A stretch of DNA of 64,000 nucleotides from SIG603 sp964370775 (lineage in GTDB: Bacteria; Bacillota; Clostridia; Oscillospirales; Acutalibacteraceae), in contig CAYJKT010000009.1 in NCBI GenBank assembly GCA_964370775.1, positions 1 to 64,000 on the forward strand, read 5' to 3'. Under the pieces are notes generated by a model. That model ran no database searches and was not told the DNA's origin. It saw only the letters and a program-made list of their open reading frames with translations. Within the stretch, counting starts at the first letter, position 1; every line of letters begins with the position of its first letter. Positions 15,522-24,962 of the stretch are shown here, one piece after another. The translations under genes and the position numbers were made by a program.

Positions 15522-17777
15522 ATGTTTAAAAACAAGAAGCAAGCAGCAATAACAAAAACTTACATTGTCTTTATTGTTCTTATTTTACTTTTTGTATACG
15601 CTACAATATTTTTAATAGACCTACAGTTTGTAAGAGGAGAAGAGTACAGACAGATTACGGTAACTCAAAGTTTGAAAACTACTGAGCTTACACCGGATAG
15701 AGGCACGATATATGATGCAGCTGGTAATGTGCTTGCTCAAAGTGCAAGCGTTTGGACTGTTGCATTAGAACCTAGCTACTTTGGAAATGATGAAGAAGGC
15801 GATGCGGTAAGACAGCTAATTGCACAAGGGTTAGCACCTATACTAGACATGACTGCCGATGAAATTTATGAAAAAACAAAGCAAGACACAAGTTTTACAT
15901 ATTTAAAAAAACAAATTGAAACATCAGTTAAAGATGAAATAGTTACATTTTTAACAGAAAACGAGATAACAGGTGGAGTAAGCTTGATTGAGGATTACAA
16001 AAGATATTATCCTTATGGCTCACTAGCATCTGCTGTTATTGGTTTTACGGGTACTGACGGTATAGGCTTATATGGAATAGAGCTTGAATACGACGATGAC
16101 CTAACTGGAACTGCTGGTACTTTGGTAAGTGCTAAAAATGCAGTAGGCAACGATATGCCGTTTCAGTATGAACAAATGGTTTCAGCAGAAGACGGATATG
16201 ATTTGGTTTTGACTATAGACCAAAATGTGCAAAGTATATGCGAAAAATATTTAAGAGAAGCTATTGTTGAATATAGCGTTAACAAAAGTGGTGCTGCAAT
16301 AGTTATGAATGTAAACACTGGTGCGATTATAGCAATGGCAACTGGTGAGCAGTTTGACTTGAATGAACCGTGGACTATTGTTAACCAAAATACTTTAGCA
16401 GAAATCGAACTGTTGCCAGAGGAAGAACAAGGGCAAGCGACAAGCAACGCTTTGTATGCTCAATGGAGAAATAAAGCCGTTAGTGATACTTACGAACCAG
16501 GTTCTGTTTTTAAAGATGTTACAGCAGCTGCTGCACTTGACAGTGCAAGCATCAGCGTAGATACAAGATTTAATTGCACAGGCTCTTATATACCTGTAGG
16601 TGCACCAGACCACGACCCTATTAGATGTGCTATTTCAGTAGTTGGTGGCGCACATGGTGAACAAACAGTGCATGAGGGGCTGATGAATTCTTGTAACCCA
16701 TTTTTTATGCAAACAGCAGAGGCAATGGGTGCTGACACATTCTTTAGTTACTTTGAAGGTTTTGGATTTACAGAGAAAACAGAAATTGATTTACCGGGCG
16801 AAGCTATGGGTCAATACCATGAACTAGACGCATTAAACGCTGTGGAGCTTGCTACTGCTAGTTTTGGTCAAGGTATTGCTGTTACACCAATACAAATGAT
16901 TACAGCTGTTGCAGCTGTTGCAAATGGTGGTTACATTGTGCAACCTCATGTGGTTGACAGAGTTTTAGACTCCGACGGAAACATTGTATCATCAGCAGAT
17001 ACAGAATATAAAAGACAAGTAATATCTGAAGAAACTGCACAAATAGTTACAGAGACATTAACTGAGAACGCAACAACAGGTGGTAGCCGTTCAGGTTATG
17101 TTGAGGGATATAACCTAGCTGGTAAAACAGGTACGTCAGAAAAAGTTGCACAGTATTATGAAGATACATCAAAACCTATGGAATACATTGTTAGTTACGG
17201 TGGCTTTGGTCCTTCAGAAGACCCAGAGTATGCATTGCTCGTTTTCTTAGACGAACCAGAGAGAACTATAGCTTCAGGTGCTGGTCAAGCAGGTCCGTTA
17301 TTCGCAGATATAATGGAAGAAATTTTGCCTTACTTAGGAGTGGAAAGCTCAATTCCTCAAACAGAAGAAGTTGAAGACACAAGAACACTTGCTCCGTCTA
17401 TGATAGGTTATACAGTAGCAGAAGCAAGAGAAGAACTTGAAAACATGGGATTGTATTCTGATGTAGTAGGGGAAACAGACGGAACAGACCAAGTAGTGCT
17501 ACAAGTGCCTACAGCTGGCACAGAACTGCCAAAAGGTGGCAAAGTTGTTCTGTATATACAAGAAGAAGTAACAGATAACCAACTGGTAACAGTGCCAAAC
17601 TTTAGTGGTTTAACAATAAGTGAATGTAATGCAATTGCGGCAGAGAGTGACATTCAAGTAATACTAAAAGGTACTGATACAAACGGAAATTATAAAGCGA
17701 TTACTCAAAGCTTGTCACCAGGCGAACCTGTAAAACCAGGAACAGTGTTAACGGTAACATTTGAGGAAGTCGGATAA
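15522..17777 (+). CDS. Class B penicillin-binding protein with two PASTA domains (FtsI/SpoVD type)
   Basis: This is a septal peptidoglycan transpeptidase. The 751-residue product has one N-terminal membrane helix (about 12-34), the dimerisation domain start DRGTIYDAAGNVLA (about 59-72), and the transpeptidase motifs SVFK (Ser328 nucleophile, Lys331), SCN (Ser390) and KTGT (Lys535). Two PASTA domains follow (about 623-690 and 692-751), which bind peptidoglycan. The same architecture covers PBP2x/PBP2B-like division enzymes and sporulation-specific SpoVD; position inside the dcw cluster fits either, and as the only class B PBP here it may be the division enzyme. AAAGGATG precedes the ATG. A 140-base gap after ftsL may carry an internal promoter, not clearly seen. 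Confidence 0.93.
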   Translation: MFKNKKQAAITKTYIVFIVLILLFVYATIFLIDLQFVRGEEYRQITVTQSLKTTELTPDRGTIYDAAGNVLAQSASVWTVALEPSYFGNDEEGDAVRQLIAQGLAPILDMTADEIYEKTKQDTSFTYLKKQIETSVKDEIVTFLTENEITGGVSLIEDYKRYYPYGSLASAVIGFTGTDGIGLYGIELEYDDDLTGTAGTLVSAKNAVGNDMPFQYEQMVSAEDGYDLVLTIDQNVQSICEKYLREAIVEYSVNKSGAAIVMNVNTGAIIAMATGEQFDLNEPWTIVNQNTLAEIELLPEEEQGQATSNALYAQWRNKAVSDTYEPGSVFKDVTAAAALDSASISVDTRFNCTGSYIPVGAPDHDPIRCAISVVGGAHGEQTVHEGLMNSCNPFFMQTAEAMGADTFFSYFEGFGFTEKTEIDLPGEAMGQYHELDALNAVELATASFGQGIAVTPIQMITAVAAVANGGYIVQPHVVDRVLDSDGNIVSSADTEYKRQVISEETAQIVTETLTENATTGGSRSGYVEGYNLAGKTGTSEKVAQYYEDTSKPMEYIVSYGGFGPSEDPEYALLVFLDEPERTIASGAGQAGPLFADIMEEILPYLGVESSIPQTEEVEDTRTLAPSMIGYTVAEAREELENMGLYSDVVGETDGTDQVVLQVPTAGTELPKGGKVVLYIQEEVTDNQLVTVPNFSGLTISECNAIAAESDIQVILKGTDTNGNYKAITQSLSPGEPVKPGTVLTVTFEEVG

Positions 17778-17801
17778 AGTTAAAATCTAGGGAGAACATA
17801 T

Positions 17802-18800
17802 ATGAATACAGTGATACAAGTGATAGTAGTTACTATCTCGTTCGGTTTGACAGCTCTGCTTGGAAAATGGTTAATTCCATTTTTGCGTAGACTTAAGTTT
17901 GGGCAAACAATTAGAGAGATAGGCCCGGCATGGCACCAAAACAAACAAGGTACACCTACAATGGGTGGAATAATGTTCATAATCGGAATAACAATTTCCG
18001 TTTTAGTAGGCTTAGTTTTATCTGGTGTGATAAATGGGGTAGATACTACATTGCAAACTACAAAAATTGTAGGTGGCGTTGTAATGGCTTGTGTTTTCGG
18101 TTTAGTAGGTTTTTTTGATGACTATATTAGCATTAAAAAGAAAAGAAATCTAGGACTTACCGAGAAACAAAAGTTAGTGTTGCAATTTGCTATAGCTGGT
18201 GCATATTTGTTCTCTGTTTACTTAGCAGGAGGAACATCAGAGACTATTATTCCTTTTATTGGAACTATCGATTTAGGCGTGTTTTACTATATTTTAGCAG
18301 CTATCATTATTGTTGGAATGGTAAATGCAGTTAACTTTGCAGACGGTGTAGACGGCTTGTGTGGTACAGTTACATTTTTTGCAGCACTGTCTTTTATGAT
18401 GTGCGCATTGCTTACAAACAACACAGGAATTGTGTATGTAGCTCTTGCATTAGCAGGTGGTTGCCTAGGTTTTTTAATGTGGAATTTTAACCCAGCAAAA
18501 GTATTTATGGGAGACACAGGGTCACTGTTTTTAGGTGGTATGGTATGTGCATTAGCTTTTGGAATAAACATGCCTATATTATTGCTTCCTGTGGGTATAA
18601 TATATATAGCAGAGATATTATCTGTTGTAATTCAAGTAACTTATTTTAAAGCTACTAAAGGAAAAAGACTTTTCAAAATGTCACCATTACATCACCATTA
18701 TGAACTAAGCGGTTGGAATGAAGTTAAAATTTGCGTAGTATTTGGTATTGTAACAATTATTGGAGGTGTAATTGCGGTATTGTCCGTAATTTTTGGCTAA
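17802..18800 (+). CDS. mraY: Phospho-N-acetylmuramoyl-pentapeptide transferase
   Basis: MraY attaches UDP-MurNAc-pentapeptide to undecaprenyl phosphate, making lipid I in the cytoplasmic membrane. The 332-residue product has about ten membrane helices and the family motifs: AWHQNKQGTPTMGG, VGFFDDYISIKKKRN with the Asp pair that binds magnesium, NFADGVDGLCG, FMGDTGSL and the His-rich loop MSPLHHHYELSGW. GGGAG precedes the ATG. It directly follows the PBP gene; murE and murF, which often separate the two, are absent. Confidence 0.97.
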   Translation: MNTVIQVIVVTISFGLTALLGKWLIPFLRRLKFGQTIREIGPAWHQNKQGTPTMGGIMFIIGITISVLVGLVLSGVINGVDTTLQTTKIVGGVVMACVFGLVGFFDDYISIKKKRNLGLTEKQKLVLQFAIAGAYLFSVYLAGGTSETIIPFIGTIDLGVFYYILAAIIIVGMVNAVNFADGVDGLCGTVTFFAALSFMMCALLTNNTGIVYVALALAGGCLGFLMWNFNPAKVFMGDTGSLFLGGMVCALAFGINMPILLLPVGIIYIAEILSVVIQVTYFKATKGKRLFKMSPLHHHYELSGWNEVKICVVFGIVTIIGGVIAVLSVIFG

Positions 18801-18819
18801 ATTGGAGGAAAACATATAA

Positions 18820-20118
18820 ATGACAAACACAAATCGAAGAACTAATAGAAACAATAGAAACAGAGATAATTCTCAACTTACACTGATGAAAGCTTCTGCT
18901 ACAGGTGGAACAGCTAGAAACAGACGTGCAAGAGGAAGAAATGAAAACACACGTAAGAGAAGTAGTAGGGTTGAAAGGTTCAATTACAAACTATTTAACC
19001 TGGGTGTTGGTATCGATTTGCCTCTTGTTATTATTGTTATCACATTAATTTGCTTTGGTTTGCTTATGTTGTTTTCAGCAAGTTTTTCAAAAGCATATTA
19101 CGAATCAGGAGACAGCTATGCATATATAAGGCCTCAAGCAATCTTTGCTGGTATCGGCTTTGTAGCGATGCTTGCGATATCTTATGTTGACTACCACTTG
19201 TTCTATAAATTTGCGTGGCTGATTTATGGAGTTGCGATTGCTTTGTTGCTTGTTGTATTGGTTGATACCTTTGCGTTGAGCGAAGGTGTTGCACAAAGAT
19301 GGATAGAGATTGGTAGCTTTTCATTCCAACCATCAGAGATAGGTAAGTTTGCTGTTGTTGTAATCATTGCATATCTTTTAAGCAAAAATCAAAACAAGTT
19401 AACCTCATTAAGAGACACAGTAATACCTACATTTGTATGCGCTGGCTTAATAGCAGGTTTAATTCTTGCAGAGAGACATTTGTCAGGATTTGTAATCACT
19501 GTAACACTTGCAATTATTGTTATGTTTGTTGGTGGTATTCAAGTTAGGTGGTTTGTAATATTAGGTGGAATTGGTGTTGCTATAGCGCTTATTTTGGTGT
19601 TTACTACCCCTGTTTTCGACTATATAGATGAAAGATTGATTGGTTGGTTAGACCCATTTGCAACAGATTTGCCTGATGATGTTGACCCTTATCAAACTAT
19701 ACAATCATTGTATGCTATAGGTTCTGGGCAATTATTTGGCGTAGGATTAGGGCAATCTATTCAAAAACATTCATATCTACCAGCTGCTCAAAACGACTTC
19801 ATATTCTCTATAGTATGTGAAGAACTAGGCTTTATTGGTGGAATGATAGTTATCTTGTTATTTATTGCATTAATGTGGAGAGGTATAGTTATCTCTATAA
19901 ATGCAAAAGATAAATTTGGTATGCTTTTAGGGCTTGGAATGACTGCAACAGTTGGAATTCAAGCAGCATATAATATATGTGTTGTAACAAACGCATTCCC
20001 AAACACAGGTATCAGTTTGCCATTCTTTAGCTATGGTGGTACAGCAATGTTAGTTACTTGTGGTATGATGGGTGTTTTACTTTCTGTTTCAAGAAATTCA
20101 TATACAGAAAAATTATAA
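18820..20118 (+). CDS. ftsW: FtsW/SpoVE-type peptidoglycan polymerase (SEDS protein) with basic N-terminal extension
   Basis: FtsW polymerises septal glycan strands from lipid II with its class B PBP partner. The 432-residue product has about ten membrane helices, starting at about residue 65, and SEDS motifs: QRWIEIGSFSFQPSEIGKFA (split: RWIEIG, FQPSEIGK), AERHLSGF, AAQNDFIFSIVCEELGF and FPNTGISLPFFSYGGT. The first 60 residues are Arg/Asn-rich and unusually long for the family (MTNTNRRTNRNNRNRDN...). ERHLSG differs from the common E-P-D-xG by two residues. GGAGG precedes the ATG. FtsW and SpoVE cannot be told apart from sequence alone. Confidence 0.93.
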   Translation: MTNTNRRTNRNNRNRDNSQLTLMKASATGGTARNRRARGRNENTRKRSSRVERFNYKLFNLGVGIDLPLVIIVITLICFGLLMLFSASFSKAYYESGDSYAYIRPQAIFAGIGFVAMLAISYVDYHLFYKFAWLIYGVAIALLLVVLVDTFALSEGVAQRWIEIGSFSFQPSEIGKFAVVVIIAYLLSKNQNKLTSLRDTVIPTFVCAGLIAGLILAERHLSGFVITVTLAIIVMFVGGIQVRWFVILGGIGVAIALILVFTTPVFDYIDERLIGWLDPFATDLPDDVDPYQTIQSLYAIGSGQLFGVGLGQSIQKHSYLPAAQNDFIFSIVCEELGFIGGMIVILLFIALMWRGIVISINAKDKFGMLLGLGMTATVGIQAAYNICVVTNAFPNTGISLPFFSYGGTAMLVTCGMMGVLLSVSRNSYTEKL

Positions 20119-20134
20119 GAAAGTTTGAGATAGT

Positions 20135-21241
20135 ATGAGAGTTTTATATACAGGTGGAGGCACAGCTGGGCATATAAATCCAGCACTCGCAGCTGCTGAT
20201 TATTTAAAGAGCAAGAAACCAAACGCAGATATTTTGTTTGTAGGAAATAAAGGTTCTATGGAAGAAAGATTAGTTCCAGCCGCTAATTACAACTTTCGCT
20301 CCATTTCAATATCAGGTTTTCAAAGAAAAATAACACCTGAGAATATAGTGAAGAATGTCAAAACAATTAAAAGGATTATAACAGCTTCTATAGAGGCGAA
20401 AAAGATAATTAAAGAGTTTAACCCAGATGTTTGTGTTGGAACAGGTGGTTATGTGTGTGGCCCAGTACTTAGGGAAGCTGCAAAACTTGGCATACCTTGT
20501 GTGGTGCATGAATCTAATGCATTCCCGGGAATGACTATAAAAATGCTTGCTAAAAATATGCACACAGTTATGCTGCCGACAGCAGATGCGAAAAAGTACT
20601 TTGATGATTCGGTTAACACTTTAGTTACAGGAAACCCAGTTAGAGCTGAGATAATAAATGCAAAAACTGATGAAATAAAAAAGAAACTTAACTTAGACGA
20701 AAGACCTGTGATTTTATCAGTTGGTGGTAGCTTAGGTGCTGAGAAAATCAACAGCGCTATTGTTCCACTTTTAAAAAGAAGTGCAAAAGACGCCAAATAT
20801 CAACATATACACAGCACAGGATTTGGTAAAATAAGTTCAGAGATAGAAAATATTAAAGAAAAAAGCACAGAAAACATTACGATAACTGAATATGTAAACA
20901 TGCCTGACTGCTTAGCGGTTGCTGATTTAATCATCAGCAGAGCAGGGGCAATTACTGTTTCAGAAATTTCAGCAAGGGGTAAAGCTTCTATATTAATTCC
21001 GTCACCTTACGTTGCAGAAAATCATCAATTTCACAATGCGATGACTTTGGTTAACCTAGGTGCAGCAGAGATAATAGAGGAAAAGGATTTAACATCTGAA
21101 AAATTAATGAGGAAGGTGGATAGTGTTTTGTCCGATACAGCAAAGGCTAAAAGTATGGGAGAAAATGCTATGAAAAACTACATAGATGATGCAAACGAAA
21201 GAATTTACAAAATTACGATACTCGCTTCAAAGTCTAAATAA
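20135..21241 (+). CDS. murG: UDP-GlcNAc:lipid I N-acetylglucosaminyltransferase MurG
   Basis: MurG adds GlcNAc to lipid I to give lipid II on the inner face of the membrane. The 368-residue GT-B product has the N-terminal GGGTAGHINPALAAADYL, the acceptor-side HESNAFPGMT, and the C-terminal nucleotide-binding SVGGSLGAEKIN, SRAGAITVSEI and PSPYVAENHQFHNA. The family's usual GGTGGH is here GGTAGH, a common variant. The Shine-Dalgarno site is weak (AAGAAAG), so translation may depend on coupling with ftsW, 16 bases upstream. Confidence 0.96.
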   Translation: MRVLYTGGGTAGHINPALAAADYLKSKKPNADILFVGNKGSMEERLVPAANYNFRSISISGFQRKITPENIVKNVKTIKRIITASIEAKKIIKEFNPDVCVGTGGYVCGPVLREAAKLGIPCVVHESNAFPGMTIKMLAKNMHTVMLPTADAKKYFDDSVNTLVTGNPVRAEIINAKTDEIKKKLNLDERPVILSVGGSLGAEKINSAIVPLLKRSAKDAKYQHIHSTGFGKISSEIENIKEKSTENITITEYVNMPDCLAVADLIISRAGAITVSEISARGKASILIPSPYVAENHQFHNAMTLVNLGAAEIIEEKDLTSEKLMRKVDSVLSDTAKAKSMGENAMKNYIDDANERIYKITILASKSK

Positions 21242-21271
21242 TTGCACAAATTACCCCACTAAGCATATTAT
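21242..21271 (+). promoter_or_regulatory. Possible internal promoter before murA
   Basis: TTGCAC (21242-21247) and TATTAT (21266-21271) are 18 bases apart and lie just after murG. A 60-base intergenic gap makes an internal start plausible, but the match is moderate. Confidence 0.4.
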
Positions 21272-21301
21272 ATTTTATTATGTGAAATACGGGGTGATAT
21301 A

Positions 21302-22561
21302 GTGTCGATTATAAATATAGAAGGGCCAAGTAAACTAGTTGGCGAAATAAAAGTACAAGGTGCTAAGAATAGCGCCCTACCATTGTTATCAGCATGTGTG
21401 TTAGTAAAAGGCGTATCAGTTATACATAATTGTCCTAAATTAACTGATGTTAATGCGGCAGTAAAAATATTAGAGAGTTTAAATTGTAAATGCAAAAAAG
21501 AGGGAAACACTATTATAGTTGATAGCACTGATGTTATCAGCAGAAAAATACCAAATGACTTAATGCGTGAGATGCGCTCATCTATCGTGTTTTTGGGTGC
21601 TATTTTGGGAAGATGCTTTGAGGCTGACTTGTCCTTTCCAGGTGGCTGCGAGCTAGGTGCACGTCCTATAGATTTGCATTTAATGGCACTTAGAAGACTA
21701 GGTGTGGATATTAGCGAAAATCAAGGTTATTTGAAATGCAGTGCGCCTGAGGGTATTGTAGGAAACTATATTAGTTTGTCATTCCCAAGTGTTGGTGCAA
21801 CAGAAAACGTATTGTTAGCTGCTGCCACTGCAAAAGGTACAACGGTTTTAGAGAACGCAGCAAGAGAGCCTGAGATAATTGATTTAGCGAACTTCCTAAT
21901 AGCTTGTGGTGCGAAAATCCAAGGTGCAGGCGAGAGTCGTATAGAAATTGAGGGTGTAGAGACCTTACACGGTTGTGAATACAAAGTTATGGCTGATAGA
22001 ATTGTAGCTGCAACTTATATGGCTGCTACTGCTATGACAGGTGGAGAGGTTCTTTTCCGTGATTGTCCGATAATAGGTGTGAAGTCAATGCTTCCAATAT
22101 TTGAGGAAAGTGGTTGCAAAATAATTGAGGGTAGCGATAATATTTATATTTCTGCACCTAAAAAATTAAAAAGCCTAGGCAGAATAAGAACCATGCCTTT
22201 CCCAGGTTTTCCAACTGACGCACAAGCTCCGATTATGGCAATGGCTACTGTAGCAAGTGGTACATCTGTTTTTGTAGAAAACATTTTTGAGAGCAGATAT
22301 AAACATGCTGGAGAGCTTGCTCGCCTTGGTGCAAAAATCAATATAGAAGGCAAAGTGGCCATAGTTGAGGGTATGGACAAATTGTGGGGTGCTGACCTAG
22401 AAGCAAGAGAGCTGAGGGGTGGAGCGTCACTAGTTATCGCAGCACTTGCAGCCGAGGGTAAATCCACTGTTAGAGGTACAGAGTTCATAGACAGAGGCTA
22501 TGAAGACATCGAAAAAAGTTTGAAAGCATTGGGCGCAAAAATATACAGAACAAACGCATAA
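21302..22561 (+). CDS. murA: UDP-N-acetylglucosamine 1-carboxyvinyltransferase
   Basis: MurA transfers enolpyruvate from PEP to UDP-GlcNAc, the first committed step of peptidoglycan synthesis and the fosfomycin target. The 419-residue product shows KNSALPLL (Lys22 region), the catalytic Cys116 in SFPGGCELGARPIDLH (equivalent to Cys115 of E. coli, so fosfomycin-sensitive by this residue), SVGATENVLLAA, ENAAREPEIIDLANFL and a C-terminal RGGASLVIAALAAEG. The start is GTG, with GGGGTGAT 7 bases upstream and the family start SIINIEGPSKL. It sits within the dcw cluster, as in several Clostridia. Confidence 0.96.
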   Translation: MSIINIEGPSKLVGEIKVQGAKNSALPLLSACVLVKGVSVIHNCPKLTDVNAAVKILESLNCKCKKEGNTIIVDSTDVISRKIPNDLMREMRSSIVFLGAILGRCFEADLSFPGGCELGARPIDLHLMALRRLGVDISENQGYLKCSAPEGIVGNYISLSFPSVGATENVLLAAATAKGTTVLENAAREPEIIDLANFLIACGAKIQGAGESRIEIEGVETLHGCEYKVMADRIVAATYMAATAMTGGEVLFRDCPIIGVKSMLPIFEESGCKIIEGSDNIYISAPKKLKSLGRIRTMPFPGFPTDAQAPIMAMATVASGTSVFVENIFESRYKHAGELARLGAKINIEGKVAIVEGMDKLWGADLEARELRGGASLVIAALAAEGKSTVRGTEFIDRGYEDIEKSLKALGAKIYRTNA

Positions 22562-22568
22562 AACATTA

Positions 22569-22717
22569 TGTAGGGGCGACCTCTGGTCGTCCGAAAAATA
22601 CGTACAACCCAAAATGTAATCGGAATTGTTAAGGCAAGAGCAGAGCCCTTGTCCTACACCACAACACAGTGTATAATATAAAATACTGTGTAGGGGTGAC
22701 CTCTGGTCGTCCGAAAA
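22569..22717. repeat. Mosaic of GTAGGGGCGA-type intergenic repeats between murA and divIB
   Basis: Two near-identical 29-base direct copies begin TGTAGGGGYGACCTC and end GGTCGTCCGAAAA, at 22569-22597 and 22689-22717, exactly 120 bases apart. Each contains the small hairpin CGACCTCTGGTCG. Between them, at 22633-22660, is an inverted relative (reverse complement begins GGTGTAGGACAAGGGCTCTG). The sequence resembles the inner arms of the palindrome at 1388-1551, so the same repeat family has been inserted repeatedly. A TATAAT at about 22671 could allow transcription of divIB from within it. Confidence 0.75.
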
Positions 22718-22757
22718 TGCACATACAAAACCACAAATGAAAATTAGGAGTGATAAA

Positions 22758-23597
22758 ATGGCAGATGTTCGGGAGGAAAAAAAGAAAGCTACTAAACGAA
22801 AAAAAAATAAAACTAAAACTATAATAATATCAATATTTATAGCGTTTATGGCAGTTGTCCTTGCGTTTGCATCTACTTTTTTCTTGTTTCAAACAACGGA
22901 CATAGAAATTAATCCAACGGAGAAATATAGCGTAGAAGATATATCTAAAACATTAAGTGACGAATATGGAAGTAATTTGTTGTTTTTAGACACAGGGTAC
23001 CTTGAAGATAAACTGACTGCTTCATTTCCGTACGTGGAGAGGGTAGAGGTAGGGAAAAGTTTCCCTTCTACCTTACAGATAACATTAATTGAAGAGGACC
23101 CAAAGTATTCATTTGAGTACGAAAATGATTATGTTCTGGTGAGTGATGACGGCAAACTTATGGAAAAAACAACTTATCCTCTACCAAACACAATAATAGT
23201 AAGTATTGGAGATATTTTAGATTACGAGGGTTATATACAAATAGGTACTACTGAAAAACATGATGCATTATATCAAACTATGAGATTTATTAAGACTTCT
23301 CTTATTACAGATATAACAAACATCAATTATTCAGACCCATATAGTATGCAGATTGTTTATGACAACAGAATAAGGTTGGAGCTAGGAGATAGCACAGATA
23401 TTGAATACAAACTTGAAGTTGGTTTTCAAATCTTAGCATCACAACGTATAGAAAGCAACGTGACAGGGCAAATTGATTTATCAACTGTTAGAGAAACTGA
23501 TAGAGCATATTTTTTAGCAGACAGTGATACTATTGTAGATACAACAATAGAAAACAGTGATGATAGTGCTGAAAGTAGCACAGTTATAACAGAATGA
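22758..23597 (+). CDS. divIB: Cell division protein DivIB/FtsQ
   Basis: DivIB/FtsQ is a bitopic divisome protein that recruits FtsL and DivIC. The 279-residue product has a very basic cytoplasmic start (EEKKKATKRKKNKTK), one membrane helix (about 29-50), then a POTRA domain (FQTTDIEINPTEKYSVEDI, NLLFLDTGYLEDKLTASFPYVERVEV) and the beta domain with IVYDNRIRLELGD. The C-terminus is Ser/Asp/Thr-rich. AGGAG lies 7 bases before ATG 22758, so the earlier in-frame ATG at 22737 is rejected. It is separated from murA by the repeat mosaic. Confidence 0.9.
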   Translation: MADVREEKKKATKRKKNKTKTIIISIFIAFMAVVLAFASTFFLFQTTDIEINPTEKYSVEDISKTLSDEYGSNLLFLDTGYLEDKLTASFPYVERVEVGKSFPSTLQITLIEEDPKYSFEYENDYVLVSDDGKLMEKTTYPLPNTIIVSIGDILDYEGYIQIGTTEKHDALYQTMRFIKTSLITDITNINYSDPYSMQIVYDNRIRLELGDSTDIEYKLEVGFQILASQRIESNVTGQIDLSTVRETDRAYFLADSDTIVDTTIENSDDSAESSTVITE

Positions 23598-23724
23598 AAT
23601 ATTTTTTAGATTGCAATTACTGCAATTTTTATGGTTTTATTCTACTAAAATAAGCAGAAACAGCTGAAATATGTAACAAAACTGTAAAAATTTTAAAAAA
23701 ATTAAATTTTTTAAGTCATAACTA

Positions 23725-23753
23725 TTGCAATTAAGTTTAAAAAATGTTAAATT
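23725..23753 (+). promoter_or_regulatory. Possible ftsZ promoter
   Basis: TTGCAA (23725-23730) and TAAATT (23748-23753) are 17 bases apart within the 240-base AT-rich gap before ftsZ. The -10 match is moderate. No other feature is seen in this gap. Confidence 0.45.
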
Positions 23754-23838
23754 ATAAGAAATGGTTTTTTAAAATAAGGAATATTATACATATTTGATGG
23801 TTAAAAATAAAGATAGATAATCAGGAGGAATAAGAAGT

Positions 23839-24951
23839 ATGCCATTCGAAATTGACAACTTAATGGACGAAGCACCACAATCAATCAAGGTGGTAGGTGT
23901 TGGAGGCGGTGGCGGTAACGCTATCAACCGTATCACAGCAGCAGGCGTAAAATACGTAGAACTACTATGCATGAATACAGACAAACAGGCTCTTGCTAGA
24001 TCACAAGGCAATGTTAAAATACAATTAGGCGAGAAAAACACAGGTGGTAGAGGCGCTGGTTCAAAACCTGAAGTAGGTGCTAAAGCGGCTGAGGAAAGCA
24101 GAGATTCTATTACTGCTTCATTAAAAGGTGCAGACATGGTTTTCGTTACTGCTGGTATGGGTGGCGGAACAGGTACAGGTGCTGCTCCAATCATCGCTGG
24201 TATCGCTAAAGATATGGGCGCTCTAACTGTAGGTATCGTTACAAAACCTTTCTCTTTTGAAGGAAAAAGACGTATGGAACAAGCAGAAGCTGGTATCGCA
24301 GCTCTTAGAGAGCACGTAGACGCGCTTGTTGTTATCCCTAATGAGAGACTTAAACTAGTTAGCGAGCAAAGAATTACTCTAGCTAATGCGTTCTTAGTAG
24401 CTGATGACGTTTTAAGACAAGGTGTTCAAAGCATATCTGACCTTATCCAATTACCTGGTATTGTTAACCTAGACTTTGAAGATGTTAAATCTATCATGCA
24501 AAATGCGGGATACGCTCACATGGGCGTTGGTAGAGCTAACGGTAAAGATAAAGCAGAGCAAGCAGCAATGCAAGCTATCAGCAGTCCACTGCTAGAGACA
24601 GCTATTTCAGGTGCAAAAGGTGTTATCATCAACATCAAATCATCTCCTGATATCGCTCTAGACGAAATCGACACAGCGTCTCAACTTATCACAGAGAGAG
24701 CAAGTGAAGATGCTAATATCATTTGGGGTGCTGCGTTTGATGAAGCTATGGAAGATGAAATGGTCATCACAGTTATCGCAACTGGTTTTCCAGGAATGAA
24801 CGGTGAATTTGTACCGTCTCAACAAGCTACAAAAATTATCGACGGTAACGACGATGCACTTTTAGGTTCTTTAAACACAGAGGAGAACACTAAAACAGGT
24901 GCAGACGACGATACTTTCCAAGACATAATGTCTATATTTAATCGTAAATAA
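23839..24951 (+). CDS. ftsZ: Cell division protein FtsZ
   Basis: FtsZ is the tubulin-like GTPase that forms the division ring. The 370-residue product has the nucleotide-binding VGVGGGGGNAINRI (about 20-33), the tubulin signature GMGGGTGTGAAP (about 106-117), the T7 loop region NLDFEDVKSIMQNAG that supplies catalytic Asp, and an acidic C-terminal linker ending in DTFQDIMSIFNRK, the conserved peptide-like tail. Codon use is richer in C-ending codons than neighbouring genes, consistent with high expression. AGGAGG lies 8 bases before the ATG. ftsA is not adjacent, as in many Clostridia. Confidence 0.98.
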   Translation: MPFEIDNLMDEAPQSIKVVGVGGGGGNAINRITAAGVKYVELLCMNTDKQALARSQGNVKIQLGEKNTGGRGAGSKPEVGAKAAEESRDSITASLKGADMVFVTAGMGGGTGTGAAPIIAGIAKDMGALTVGIVTKPFSFEGKRRMEQAEAGIAALREHVDALVVIPNERLKLVSEQRITLANAFLVADDVLRQGVQSISDLIQLPGIVNLDFEDVKSIMQNAGYAHMGVGRANGKDKAEQAAMQAISSPLLETAISGAKGVIINIKSSPDIALDEIDTASQLITERASEDANIIWGAAFDEAMEDEMVITVIATGFPGMNGEFVPSQQATKIIDGNDDALLGSLNTEENTKTGADDDTFQDIMSIFNRK

Positions 24952-24962
24952 TAATACTTATA

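Noticed and set aside
22665..22690. Promoter for divIB within the repeat mosaic (TATAAT at about 22671)
   Set aside because: No convincing -35 hexamer lies at the right distance, so it is not listed as a feature.
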